Virus record (IMG/VR): IMGVR_UViG_3300031951_001276
Location: 1-22,764 of that record
Length of the DNA: 22,764 nucleotides
Origin: a virus
Reading direction: 5' to 3' (one strand)
Shown here: piece after piece, positions 14,092 through 22,187 of the stretch
How the letters are laid out: each line of letters opens with the position of its first letter
Numbering within the stretch: the first letter of the stretch is position 1
The notes under the pieces: model-generated
Seen by the model: the letters and a program-made list of their open reading frames with translations, nothing else
What the model was told of the DNA's origin: nothing
Databases searched by the model: none
Position numbers and translations under genes: made by a program

Positions 14092-16794
14092 ATGGCCAGC
14101 ATCTTTCAGGGTGATCCCTTCGAGCGCGATGTGACCTTTGCGCCGGCCGATGCCCACAAGACCTTCGCCAATCGGCTTTATGATCTGGGAAAGGCTGGAT
14201 TGGAGGCGCTGCCTTCGATCGACATGCTGAAGGAAGGCGATGAGCCGGTGCGGCCGTTTGCCTTTGATGAGCGCAAGCTGGCCAATATCCGCGCGGCTTA
14301 TGACCAGGCGCGGCTCATCAACTCGCATACGGGGCGCGTGCAATCGCTGGCCGATGCAGCGTCGCGGCGGATTGATATCGTGCGCGAGGCCACGGGCATC
14401 CAGCTCGAAAATCCGTTCCTCCAGGGCTACCACATGGAGGCGCGGCGGCGCTTGCAGGAGCGGCGCGAACGCGGGGAAATCCAGGCATTCGGCTTGCCGG
14501 AAGTGCTGGCCGAACAGCGCAATATCTTCAACGAAAACGTGAACCTTGCGGCCGAGCGGTTTCCCGACAAGGCGGCCGCGCTGAACTTCTATCAGCCGCT
14601 GGAGGACCAGGCCAAGGCCATCGCTGGCAATGCCGAGGCGGCGGCGGACCAAGCGGCCGCGCGCGTGAATGATCCAGTCGCGCGGTTCGGCGGCCAGCTC
14701 TTCGGCGGCGTTGGGGCCATGGTGCATGATCCGATCCAGGTGGTCGGCCTCGCGGCTGGTGCGGGGCCTGCCACGGGCTCCAGCATGGCTATTCGTATGC
14801 TGCAAACCACGTTGCGCGAAGCCCTCATCAATGCCGGCCTTCAGGCGCTGGAAGAGCCAGCCGTGCAGCAATGGCGCGCGGAAATCGGCCTGCAATCCGG
14901 CCTTGAACCGGCGCTGGAAAACATCGGCATGGCCGCGCTGATCGGTGGCGTGATCGGCGGCGGCGCTGCAACCGTGCGCGAGCTGATTTCCCCGTTGCGC
15001 CGTCTGGCGATCGAGGACCAGCAAGCCATTGCGCGGGTGCTGATGGGCGACGGAACCGCCACGGCGGATGATGCCTTGCGCGCGGCCAAGGCCATGGGCG
15101 TGGAGCTGCCGCCCGAGGTTCGGGAAATCATCGAATTGGCGCAGGCGGCCGAGCGCGCCAATGCCGAGACAATCCCGCCCGCGCCTAGTCGCGTCGATGC
15201 GGAAGCCCATGGAGATGCCATCGAACAGGCCGTGCGGTCTGCGGATGATCCGACAATGCCGCCTGCGCCTGCGCCTCTGGCTGCTGCCAACGAGCGGCGG
15301 CCGGAAGCTTTGCCGCGCCTGACGGATGATGCGCCGTTCCGGGGTGAATTCCAGCTGCTGGGCAAGCCGGTGCGCGAAACCAGTGTGGACCCGCTCCAGC
15401 TGAAAACCGATGCCGTGACCTTCCAATACAAGGGAGATGGTGACGGTTCGGGCGTCACGGAACGGTTGCGCGGGGTCGATGCCATTTCGCCGCTGGCCAC
15501 GGGCAAGCTCGTGGTGTTCGAGGCGGCCGATGGCACGCGGTTTGTTGCGGATGGCCACCAGCGCACGGGCCTGTTTCGTCGCCTGGCTGACAGCGAGGGG
15601 CTTGTGCCGATCGCGACCGATATCGGCACGGTGGAGCGCGGCCGCGTGGAAGTGACGGCCTATATCTTGCGCGAGGCCGATGGATGGACGCCGGCCGAGG
15701 TTCGCGCGGCCGCCGCGCTGAAGAATATCCAGGAAGGTTCGGGAACCTTGCTCGATACCGCGCGCATCCTGCGCGATTATCCGGCCCTGGATAATGGCAC
15801 GCTGCCCATGAAGGGCGAGCATATGCAATCGGCGCGCGGCCTGGCGGCTCTTGCGCCCGATGCCTGGGGCATGGTGACGAACGGGCTTGTGCCGCCCAAT
15901 ATTGCCGCCTGGGTTGGTCGCATCGCGCCCGATCGGCCGGAGCTGCATCCTGCGCTGATGGCCGAACTCTCGCGCATGGATGATCCGACCGTCACGCAAG
16001 CGCAATTCGCGATCCGTGACGCCTTGGCGGCCGGCTTCCATACGGAAGTGCAAATGACGATGCTTGGCCAGCTGGAGCAAACGCGCTCGCTGCTGAAAGA
16101 GCGGCGCGAGGTGTTCGCGGCGGCGCTCAAGAAGTTGCGCAAGGACAAGGGTCTGTTTGCCTTGTTGAACGAACAGCGCGGCCGGATCGAGGCGACCGGC
16201 GAAAACCGGCTGGATGCCGATGCGAATGCCCAAGCGGCTGAAGTCTCTGCGCTGCTGGCGGACAAGCTCCAGGTGCTGGCCACGCGGCCGGGGCCAATCT
16301 CCGATCTTCTCAACATGCGCGCGCAAGCTGTGGCGGAAGGGCAAAGCCTGTCGCGCGTGGCCACGGAATTCGCGGCTGATGTGATGGATATCGTGAAGCG
16401 CGAAGGTCTGGGCGGGCTCTCCAAAGCCCCGGAACTGAAGCCGCGCGCGGAAGTGGAGCCAGGCAGCAAGGCGGCCGCCGACCAGGCGGAAGCGCTTGCA
16501 CCAAGCGCGGCCGAACTGGAGGCGATGGGACAAGGCAATATGTTCGACATGGAGGCCACGCCGGCCGGCCAGCAAACGCTCATGCCGGGGGTTGCGCCTG
16601 TGACCGATCGCCAGCGTGTGGACCTGGCGGCCAGCAAGCCGCTCCAGGGCGGGAATGCGCCGCCGCCTGCCGGTGGCCTGTTCGATGACCTGGCGACGGC
16701 GCAAACCGATCTCATGGATATGCTGCGATCCACCGAGGAACGCGGGGCGCGGCTTGATTTCGCGGGCGATCTGACGGCATCGTGCAAAATCTGA
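14092..16794 (+). CDS. Large ejection protein with DdrB/ParB-like domain
   Basis: A 900-residue protein, likely packed in the virion and injected. Residues 1-260 are helical. Residues about 278-294 form a Gly-rich hydrophobic segment (IGMAALIGGVIGGGAATV) that could enter a membrane. From about residue 430 to 700 there is a ParB-superfamily-like domain of the DdrB type: VDPLQLKTDAVTFQYKGDGDG, then RLRGVDAISPLATGKLVVFE, then FVADGHQRTGLFRRL (484-498), in which GHQRT matches the ParB G-H-R/Q-R box. A helical part beginning AAALKNIQEGSGTLLDTARIL follows. Such domains are known from phage polyvalent proteins delivered with the DNA and may bind or cut nucleic acid. The activity is not proven here. 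The C-terminal 130 residues are Ala/Pro-rich. The start follows the previous stop by three bases and lacks a good Shine-Dalgarno, so reinitiation is likely. Confidence 0.68.
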   Translation: MASIFQGDPFERDVTFAPADAHKTFANRLYDLGKAGLEALPSIDMLKEGDEPVRPFAFDERKLANIRAAYDQARLINSHTGRVQSLADAASRRIDIVREATGIQLENPFLQGYHMEARRRLQERRERGEIQAFGLPEVLAEQRNIFNENVNLAAERFPDKAAALNFYQPLEDQAKAIAGNAEAAADQAAARVNDPVARFGGQLFGGVGAMVHDPIQVVGLAAGAGPATGSSMAIRMLQTTLREALINAGLQALEEPAVQQWRAEIGLQSGLEPALENIGMAALIGGVIGGGAATVRELISPLRRLAIEDQQAIARVLMGDGTATADDALRAAKAMGVELPPEVREIIELAQAAERANAETIPPAPSRVDAEAHGDAIEQAVRSADDPTMPPAPAPLAAANERRPEALPRLTDDAPFRGEFQLLGKPVRETSVDPLQLKTDAVTFQYKGDGDGSGVTERLRGVDAISPLATGKLVVFEAADGTRFVADGHQRTGLFRRLADSEGLVPIATDIGTVERGRVEVTAYILREADGWTPAEVRAAAALKNIQEGSGTLLDTARILRDYPALDNGTLPMKGEHMQSARGLAALAPDAWGMVTNGLVPPNIAAWVGRIAPDRPELHPALMAELSRMDDPTVTQAQFAIRDALAAGFHTEVQMTMLGQLEQTRSLLKERREVFAAALKKLRKDKGLFALLNEQRGRIEATGENRLDADANAQAAEVSALLADKLQVLATRPGPISDLLNMRAQAVAEGQSLSRVATEFAADVMDIVKREGLGGLSKAPELKPRAEVEPGSKAAADQAEALAPSAAELEAMGQGNMFDMEATPAGQQTLMPGVAPVTDRQRVDLAASKPLQGGNAPPPAGGLFDDLATAQTDLMDMLRSTEERGARLDFAGDLTASCKI

Positions 16795-16803
16795 GGGCTT
16801 CCC

Positions 16804-19263
16804 ATGAACTTTGCGCAATGCATCCGCTCCGCAATTGACCAGAACGCGATCAGCCAAAAAGAAGGCGAAGACCTGCTTCGCCGGTTCGAGGAATTGCGCG
16901 GGCAGTTCGGGCTCGATCTGGATGGTGGCGCGGCCAATTCGGCGGCGCGCGATGCGCTGGCGGCCGAGCTGAAAGCCGAGGGCATTGAGGCGCAGCGGCG
17001 GGCCGGCCTGATGCGCGCGGCCAAGGATCGGGTGGATGCCGCGCTTTCCAGCTATCGCACGGCGGGCGGTGATCGGAATGAGCTGGGCGCGGCCTTGCGC
17101 CTTCTGGAGAATTTCGGGTTCTCCGGGTTTTCCTCGGTGGAAGGCAAGACCAAGGCCATCATCGGCATGGCGCATGCGCAAATGGAAGAGGCCCTTGCGG
17201 CCTTCGATCGCACGGCCATTGCCGGCGCGCGCATGAACAAGCCGCTTCTGCGCGATGTGGTAGCGGAGATGCATGGGCGCGGCTCGGGCAATGCCAAGGC
17301 CAAGGAATTCGCGCGCCAGATTTCCGAAGTGTTCGAAGCCTTGCGTCAGCGCTTCAATGCGGCCGGTGGGCAGATCGGGAAGCTCGAGAATTACTTGCCG
17401 CAAATCCATGATCCGGCTGCGCTGCTGGCGGCCGGTGTGCAGAAGTGGAAAGCAGAAATCACGCCGCTGCTCGATCTGGAGCGCATGCGCGATCCTCTCA
17501 CGGGGAAGCCGCTGACGCCGCAACAGGTGGACCATCTTCTTGATGTAAGCTGGAAACGGATTGTCACCGATGGGTGGATTGATCGCGACCCGGCCATGAT
17601 GACGCAAGGGCGCGGTGCGCTGGCCGGTCAGCGTGCCGAACATCGCGTGCTGCATTTCAAGGGGCCGGATGAATGGATGCGCTATGCCGAAAATTTCGGC
17701 AATCCCGATCCGTTCGCGGCGATGATGAGCCATATCCGAGGCATGGCCAAGGACGTGGCGGCGCTGGAAACGCTTGGGCCAAATCCCGGCGCGATGATCG
17801 AATATCTCAAGCAATCGGTGCGCGGCGCACAGGCCGAATTCGTGGTGGAAGGCACGCGCAAATCGATCGCGGGCGATTACCTCATTGACAATCTCTGGAA
17901 GGAAATCCGTGGCACGGGCGTTGGCAGTCCTGGCTTTGCCGGGGCGATGGCCACGGTGCGTTCGCTGCTGACGGCTTCGCAGCTGGGAACCGCAATCCTC
18001 ACGGCTATCCCGACCGATCCGATGATGGCCAGCATGGCGCGCCGGCTGACCGGCCTGCCCACGAAATTCATCCTGAAAGACTGGCTGGATACCTTCACGG
18101 GGGCAACGCGGGGCGAAAGCATCCGCGCCGGGCTCATTCTCGATAGCGCCATGCATGTGATGCATGAGGAAGCGCGCTATGCCGGCTCGCTTTCGGGGCG
18201 CACCTGGGCCAACTGGCTCGCGGATCGCACCTTGACCTGGAGCGGCCTTTCGCCATGGACGCAGGCGCGCCGGCATCTGTTCGGGCTGGAAATGCAGGCG
18301 ACGATCCACGATGCGCTAGGCACGGCCTGGGACCGGCTGGATGCGCGGTTGCGGCGCACCATGGAAGGTTATGGCCTCTCTGCCACGGATTGGGCGGTGA
18401 TGAACCAGGCCGAGCGTCACCAGCTCGGCAACGGTGCCGGCATCTTGCGGCCGAACGAAATTGCCGCGCTCGATCGTGGCGTGGCCGAGCGCTATCTGGA
18501 AATGATCGTGCAGCAAACCGAGCGGGCCTTGCCTTCGGGAACCAAGCTCGGCCGCGCGATTTTCTCCGGTGGCACGGAAGCCGGAACCGTCACGGGCGAG
18601 CTGGCGCGTTCCTTTCTGCAATACAAGGGTTTCGGCCTTTCGGTGCTGTTGCTCCAGGCGGAAGCGATCGCGCATGAAACCGCTATGGGCGGCAAGCTGG
18701 GCGGCGCGCGTTATGCTGGCGCGCTCCTGCTGACCATGACGCTGGGCGGCGCGGCCGCCATCCAGCTGCGCGCGCTGGCCATGGGCAAGGACCCGCAACC
18801 GATGGATGACGAACGGTTCTGGATTGCGGCCGCCAAGAGCGGCGGCGGCTTCGGCCTGTTTGGCGATTTTCTCTTTGCCGAGCATGGCCGGTTTGGCCAT
18901 TCCTTCGTGGCCGATCTGATGGGGCCAACGGCCGGGCTGGTCGAAGACGTGGCAAAAACGACGCTCGGGAATGTCGCAAAAGCCGCGCAAGGCGAAAGCG
19001 ACCTGACCGGCGATATCATCAAGATGGGCCGCCGGTATGCGCCGCCCGTCTCGTCGCTCTGGTATACGCGCGCGGCCTGGAACCGTGTCGTGATGGATCA
19101 GCTGGAATACCTCGCCAATCCCGATGCGCACCGGAAATTCCGCGACCAGGAAAGGCGGCTGCGGCGGGATTTCGATCAAGGATTTTACTGGCAACCCGGC
19201 TCGATATTGCCAAGCCGCGCGCCCGATCCCAAGGGCTTGGCGGAATGGCCTTTCCTGAATTGA
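16804..19263 (+). CDS. Large internal virion / ejection protein
   Basis: An 819-residue, mostly helical protein that closes the ejection-protein cluster. GAGGG at 16793-16797, overlapping the upstream stop, precedes ATG 16804. Visible features are a charged helical N-terminal third, the phrase LENYLPQIHDPAAL (about 196-209), which recurs in large podoviral virion proteins at this position, and a Gly/Ala-rich hydrophobic stretch, YAGALLLTMTLGGAAAIQL, near residues 637-656. A Gly-rich loop, AAKSGGGFGLFGDFLFAEHGRFGHSF (from about 677), follows. I recognise no enzymatic motif. By analogy with T7 gp15/gp16 it would be part of the tube that carries DNA across the envelope, and the hydrophobic stretch suits inner membrane contact. 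Function is inferred from size, order and hydrophobic profile. Confidence 0.62.
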   Translation: MNFAQCIRSAIDQNAISQKEGEDLLRRFEELRGQFGLDLDGGAANSAARDALAAELKAEGIEAQRRAGLMRAAKDRVDAALSSYRTAGGDRNELGAALRLLENFGFSGFSSVEGKTKAIIGMAHAQMEEALAAFDRTAIAGARMNKPLLRDVVAEMHGRGSGNAKAKEFARQISEVFEALRQRFNAAGGQIGKLENYLPQIHDPAALLAAGVQKWKAEITPLLDLERMRDPLTGKPLTPQQVDHLLDVSWKRIVTDGWIDRDPAMMTQGRGALAGQRAEHRVLHFKGPDEWMRYAENFGNPDPFAAMMSHIRGMAKDVAALETLGPNPGAMIEYLKQSVRGAQAEFVVEGTRKSIAGDYLIDNLWKEIRGTGVGSPGFAGAMATVRSLLTASQLGTAILTAIPTDPMMASMARRLTGLPTKFILKDWLDTFTGATRGESIRAGLILDSAMHVMHEEARYAGSLSGRTWANWLADRTLTWSGLSPWTQARRHLFGLEMQATIHDALGTAWDRLDARLRRTMEGYGLSATDWAVMNQAERHQLGNGAGILRPNEIAALDRGVAERYLEMIVQQTERALPSGTKLGRAIFSGGTEAGTVTGELARSFLQYKGFGLSVLLLQAEAIAHETAMGGKLGGARYAGALLLTMTLGGAAAIQLRALAMGKDPQPMDDERFWIAAAKSGGGFGLFGDFLFAEHGRFGHSFVADLMGPTAGLVEDVAKTTLGNVAKAAQGESDLTGDIIKMGRRYAPPVSSLWYTRAAWNRVVMDQLEYLANPDAHRKFRDQERRLRRDFDQGFYWQPGSILPSRAPDPKGLAEWPFLN

Positions 19264-19268
19264 TCCGG

Positions 19269-19279
19269 CCCACTTAACA
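19269..19279. repeat. CCCACTTAACA motif, copy 3 (before the tail fibre gene)
   Basis: The third exact copy starts six bases after the TGA of the last ejection protein and 53 bases before the fibre ATG. As with copy 2, a GC hairpin lies between the motif and the next structural gene. I found no fourth copy on either strand by reading. Confidence 0.5.
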
Positions 19280-19296
19280 CCTGCATCCATCCGCCA

Positions 19297-19325
19297 TCAT
19301 GCCGGCCAACCGGAGGCCGGCATGA
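19297..19325 (+). promoter_or_regulatory. Hairpin enclosing the Shine-Dalgarno and start codon of the tail fibre gene
   Basis: TCATGCCGGCC (19297-19307) pairs perfectly with GGCCGGCATGA (19315-19325) around the loop AACCGGA (19308-19314). The AUG (19322-19324) is inside the stem. The Shine-Dalgarno GGAGG (19312-19316) spans the loop and the first stem bases. Such a stem should hold back translation initiation of the fibre unless opened by ribosomes, transcription timing or a factor. It could alternatively mark the end of the ejection-gene message. Confidence 0.6.
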
Positions 19326-21451
19326 GTTTATCCAATCCCATTCAGCGCGATACGCGCGAGCGATTTGTGACGGTGGCGCCCGGGCAATCGGTTTTTGGGC
19401 CGTTCGATTTCAACATTTACGATGAAGAAGATGTGCGCGTGTTCTCGCGTGCGAATGGAAATGCGCCATGGGTGGCGGTCGCGGATTTGACTGTGACGCT
19501 GACCGGGCCGGCTCCAAGCCCGTTTCACGTTACAAAGTCCGGTCTTGCTACTGGCTTGCAGCTGGCAGTGCGTGGCCAGCGTCTGCACGAACGGGTTACG
19601 GACATCATTCGCGCCGGCTTGTTATCTTCGCAGGCCACTGAACAACAGTTCGACCAGATTTCGATCATCCTGCAAGAGCTGCGGCGAGATGCGGACCGGG
19701 CGGCGCTGGTAGAGGCGCTGTTGGGGCAAATCATTGAGCTGGCGTCGTCCGGCCCCGTGCAGTCCGTCAACGGTCGCGCCGGACTGGTCTCCTTGGTCAA
19801 GACCGATGTTGGCCTCGGCAATGTGGACAACACGTCCGATGGCAATAAGCCGGTTTCGACCGCGCAGGCCGCTGCGATCAACGCGCGCGCCACTCCGGCC
19901 GATGTGCGGGCCATCATCGAAGCGGCGGCCGATATCGGCCAGCGCATATCGGCAACGCTGGTTGACGATACGCTGACGCTGTTCGGGCCGCTGGCCGCCG
20001 ACCTGATCGAGGCCGGAGCCGGCATTGTGTTTGGCGTGGGAACTGAAGGGCGGACCAGCATATCACTGGCGCGCAGTTTCGGCGTCGCGCAGCCCGGTCT
20101 TTCGGCCGGTTTTGACCCGGCAGCGCTTGGTGCATCGGCCTTCCTTTCGACCGATCGCCGCTCGGTTTTCGCCTCGGGCGGTCCGACCATCGTCGGAAAC
20201 CATACCGGCTCGCCGCTGCTGCGCTTCGTCCAGCTTGCGGCAGACACTGGCGGCTCCAAGGCCGCGCCGGCTTTGCCATGGAAGCGCCTGATTGTCGCGG
20301 CAGCGCACCTGTTCGCGATCGATAACGACGATGACGTTTGGGGCATCGGCCCCAACACCCAGGGCCAGCTGGGCCTTGGCGATACGAACGCCCGAACCGC
20401 CCTGACTTACATTGCCGGCGCGGGCAAGTGCTCCGATGTGATCATGCCGCGCATTGTGCGCTCGGCAGATACAACCGGCGTTTCCACCTATTTCCTGCGG
20501 CTCGACGGGACGCTTTGGGCCTGCGGACCGAACGGCGCGGGCCAGCTGGGCGATGGAACGACCACGCAGCGCAACACGCCGGTGCGCTGCGGAACCCTGA
20601 CAAATGTCACCACCGTGTGGGCAGCGGCGGGCAATGCGGCAAACCTAGCCCATGTGTTCGCGATTGCCGGCGGAAACCTGTTTGCCTGGGGCGATGGATC
20701 TTCTTCGGTGCTCGGCAATGGTGCGGCAACGGCTGTCTCCACGCCATTTCTTTCGCTGAGCGGTGTCGCCCGCGTAACGTCCACGCTCGACAATAACGGT
20801 TCGGTTTGGGTTGCCTCGGCCTGGGCGGTCATGAATGACGGCACGGTGCGGGTCATCGGCTCCAATGCTCATGGCCAGCTCGGCGACGGTTCGACGACAT
20901 CCCGCACGGCCTGGCTCAACATCGGCCTTTCGGGCGTGGCCGATGTTGTGTCGGCGGGCGGCCATGCGGCCGCGACTTTGTTCCGCATGACGGATGGCAC
21001 CATCCGCTCAGTGGGTTACAACCTGTATGGCCAGACCGGCAACGGCAACAATACCACGCCGCAGACGGCGATCATCACGCCGGCCGGTGCGTTCCAGACC
21101 TTCGTGAGCGCGGTTTATGGGGTCGGCCAGGCCGGGTTCGCCTCCTTCTTCCTCCTGACCAGCACAGGCCAGGTGTGGGCCTGCGGCCGCAACGGCCATG
21201 GCCAGCTCGGCGATGGTTCGATCGTCAACCGCTCGCTGTTCCAGCGCGTGGCGCTGCCGGCCGGAGAGGTTGCCACGGGCGTGCTGACCGGGGGGCAGAG
21301 CGGCGCGACAAGCGGCGAAAGCGCGATCGCCATCACCACTCAAGGCGGGCGCATCTATTTCCTCGGCTCCAATGCTTCCGGGCTGATGGGAGCCAGCATT
21401 GCCGCCGCTCTCTCCGTAACCCGCCCCGTCGAACCAGACTATCCGATTTAA
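19322..21451 (+). CDS. Tail fibre / receptor-binding protein with C-terminal RCC1-like propeller
   Basis: A 709-residue adhesin. The N-terminus (IQRDTRERFVTVAPGQSVFGPFDFNIYDEEDVRVF) resembles the short virion-anchoring domain of podoviral fibres and spikes. Residues about 105-135 form a helical or coiled-coil part. Residues 149-185 carry VNGRAGLVSLVKTDVGLGNVDNTSD, a common phage fibre trimerisation motif (K-x-DVGLGNVDNTSD at 160-173). From about residue 325 to the end there are seven RCC1-type repeats, with cores starting near residues 339, 398, 453, 509, 561, 618 and 678. Each has the form (V/L/I)-aromatic-x-x-G-x-N-x-x-GQLG-DG and is spaced 52-60 residues from the next. Seven such repeats form a closed beta-propeller in known RCC1 proteins, so the tip is probably a propeller that binds the receptor. 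GGAGG at 19312-19316 sets the start. The last repeat is degenerate. Confidence 0.85.
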   Translation: MSLSNPIQRDTRERFVTVAPGQSVFGPFDFNIYDEEDVRVFSRANGNAPWVAVADLTVTLTGPAPSPFHVTKSGLATGLQLAVRGQRLHERVTDIIRAGLLSSQATEQQFDQISIILQELRRDADRAALVEALLGQIIELASSGPVQSVNGRAGLVSLVKTDVGLGNVDNTSDGNKPVSTAQAAAINARATPADVRAIIEAAADIGQRISATLVDDTLTLFGPLAADLIEAGAGIVFGVGTEGRTSISLARSFGVAQPGLSAGFDPAALGASAFLSTDRRSVFASGGPTIVGNHTGSPLLRFVQLAADTGGSKAAPALPWKRLIVAAAHLFAIDNDDDVWGIGPNTQGQLGLGDTNARTALTYIAGAGKCSDVIMPRIVRSADTTGVSTYFLRLDGTLWACGPNGAGQLGDGTTTQRNTPVRCGTLTNVTTVWAAAGNAANLAHVFAIAGGNLFAWGDGSSSVLGNGAATAVSTPFLSLSGVARVTSTLDNNGSVWVASAWAVMNDGTVRVIGSNAHGQLGDGSTTSRTAWLNIGLSGVADVVSAGGHAAATLFRMTDGTIRSVGYNLYGQTGNGNNTTPQTAIITPAGAFQTFVSAVYGVGQAGFASFFLLTSTGQVWACGRNGHGQLGDGSIVNRSLFQRVALPAGEVATGVLTGGQSGATSGESAIAITTQGGRIYFLGSNASGLMGASIAAALSVTRPVEPDYPI
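20336..21451 (+). repeat. Seven RCC1-type repeats coded in the fibre gene
   Basis: Repeat cores begin at about 20336, 20513, 20678, 20846, 21002, 21173 and 21353. Repeats 2, 4 and 6 keep the full G-x-N-x-x-GQLGDG motif. Repeats 3, 5 and 7 drift (GDGSSSVLGNG, GYNLYGQTGNG, GSNASGLMG). Repeats 4 and 6 still share near-identical DNA (CATGGCCAGCTCGGCGA then C or T GGTTCGA), enough to allow recombination between blades. Confidence 0.75.
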
Positions 21452-21464
21452 GGGAGGTAAGGCG

Positions 21465-22187
21465 ATGCGTGCAACCCTCGAAGCCTTCATGCCCACGCTT
21501 TACAAGCACGAGGGCGGCTACGTTGACCACCCCCGCGATCCGGGTGGCGCGACCAACTGGGGCATCACGCTGGCCACGTTGCGCGAATGGCGCGGGCGTC
21601 CTGTGACAAAAGACGATGTGCGCACCATGCAGCGCAGCGAGGCCGATGCGATCTACCATGCGAATTACTGGAACCGTATCGATGGGGACAGCCTTCTTGC
21701 CGGGCCGGATGCGGCCCTGTTCGATGTGGCGGTCAATTCCGGTGTCGGGCGCGCGCGCCAATGGAAATCGCTGCTGGCGGGGAAGAACGCGGTCGATGGC
21801 GTGAAGGCGGTATGTGCCCGCCGCCGCTCCTTCTTCCGGTCGCTCTCCACTTTCGATGTGTTCGGCAAAGGATGGATGCGCCGGGTCAATGCAGTCGAGG
21901 CATGGTCACTCGCATGGGCCGTGCGCTGGCAGGGCGGGGCCGTGAAGCCCGTTCTTGAGCAAGAGGCATCAAAGGCCAAGAGGCAATCGAACGCGGCTGG
22001 CGGCGGCGCTGTGGCCACGGGCGGCGGTGTTGTGGCGGCTCAGCAGGCCGATGCGGTGGCAAGCGCCAACTGGCTCGCGATTGCCGCCGTGGGAATTACC
22101 ATCGCGATCCTGCTCGGCTTCCTGATCTATCGGGCCGTGATGCAGGCCGACCGCGCAAAGGCTATGAAGGAGGCCTCTGATGGCTGA
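21465..22187 (+). CDS. Endolysin, GH108-type muramidase with C-terminal membrane segment
   Basis: This protein breaks peptidoglycan to release progeny. Its 240 residues begin with the GH108 signature: L-x-KHEGGYVDHPRDPGGATNWGIT (12-34), with the catalytic Glu at E16. The second, peptidoglycan-binding-like half includes ALFDVAVNSGVGRARQWKSLL (84-104), as in the usual GH108 plus PG_binding_3 pair. After residue 165 a charged and then Gly/Ala-rich linker (about 166-200) leads to a strong hydrophobic helix, NWLAIAAVGITIAILLGFLIY (202-222), and a charged tail. This predicts anchoring in the inner membrane, unusual for a plain soluble endolysin but known among phage and GTA-like muramidases. The start is fixed by GGGAGG at 21452-21457. 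It overlaps the holin gene by eight bases. No N-terminal signal peptide is visible, so export must use the holin or another route. Confidence 0.88.
   Translation: MRATLEAFMPTLYKHEGGYVDHPRDPGGATNWGITLATLREWRGRPVTKDDVRTMQRSEADAIYHANYWNRIDGDSLLAGPDAALFDVAVNSGVGRARQWKSLLAGKNAVDGVKAVCARRRSFFRSLSTFDVFGKGWMRRVNAVEAWSLAWAVRWQGGAVKPVLEQEASKAKRQSNAAGGGAVATGGGVVAAQQADAVASANWLAIAAVGITIAILLGFLIYRAVMQADRAKAMKEASDG

Noticed and set aside
11821-18309. A 2162-codon open frame on the minus strand across three large ejection genes.
   Set aside because: The + strand genes have recognisable domains (lysozyme, ParB-like) and Shine-Dalgarno sites. The antisense product is His/Arg/Leu-rich with no domain pattern. 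Long antisense frames are a common by-product of GC-rich codon bias.
19322-21451. A BPP-1-style diversity-generating variable repeat in the fibre.
   Set aside because: No reverse transcriptase, no template repeat and no adenine-biased repeat pair is visible in the window; internal similarity is explained by RCC1 repeats.
20336-21451. RCC1 repeats as a eukaryote-like gene capture or CRISPR-like array.
   Set aside because: The repeats are protein-level, in frame and diverged, with no palindromic repeat plus spacer structure.
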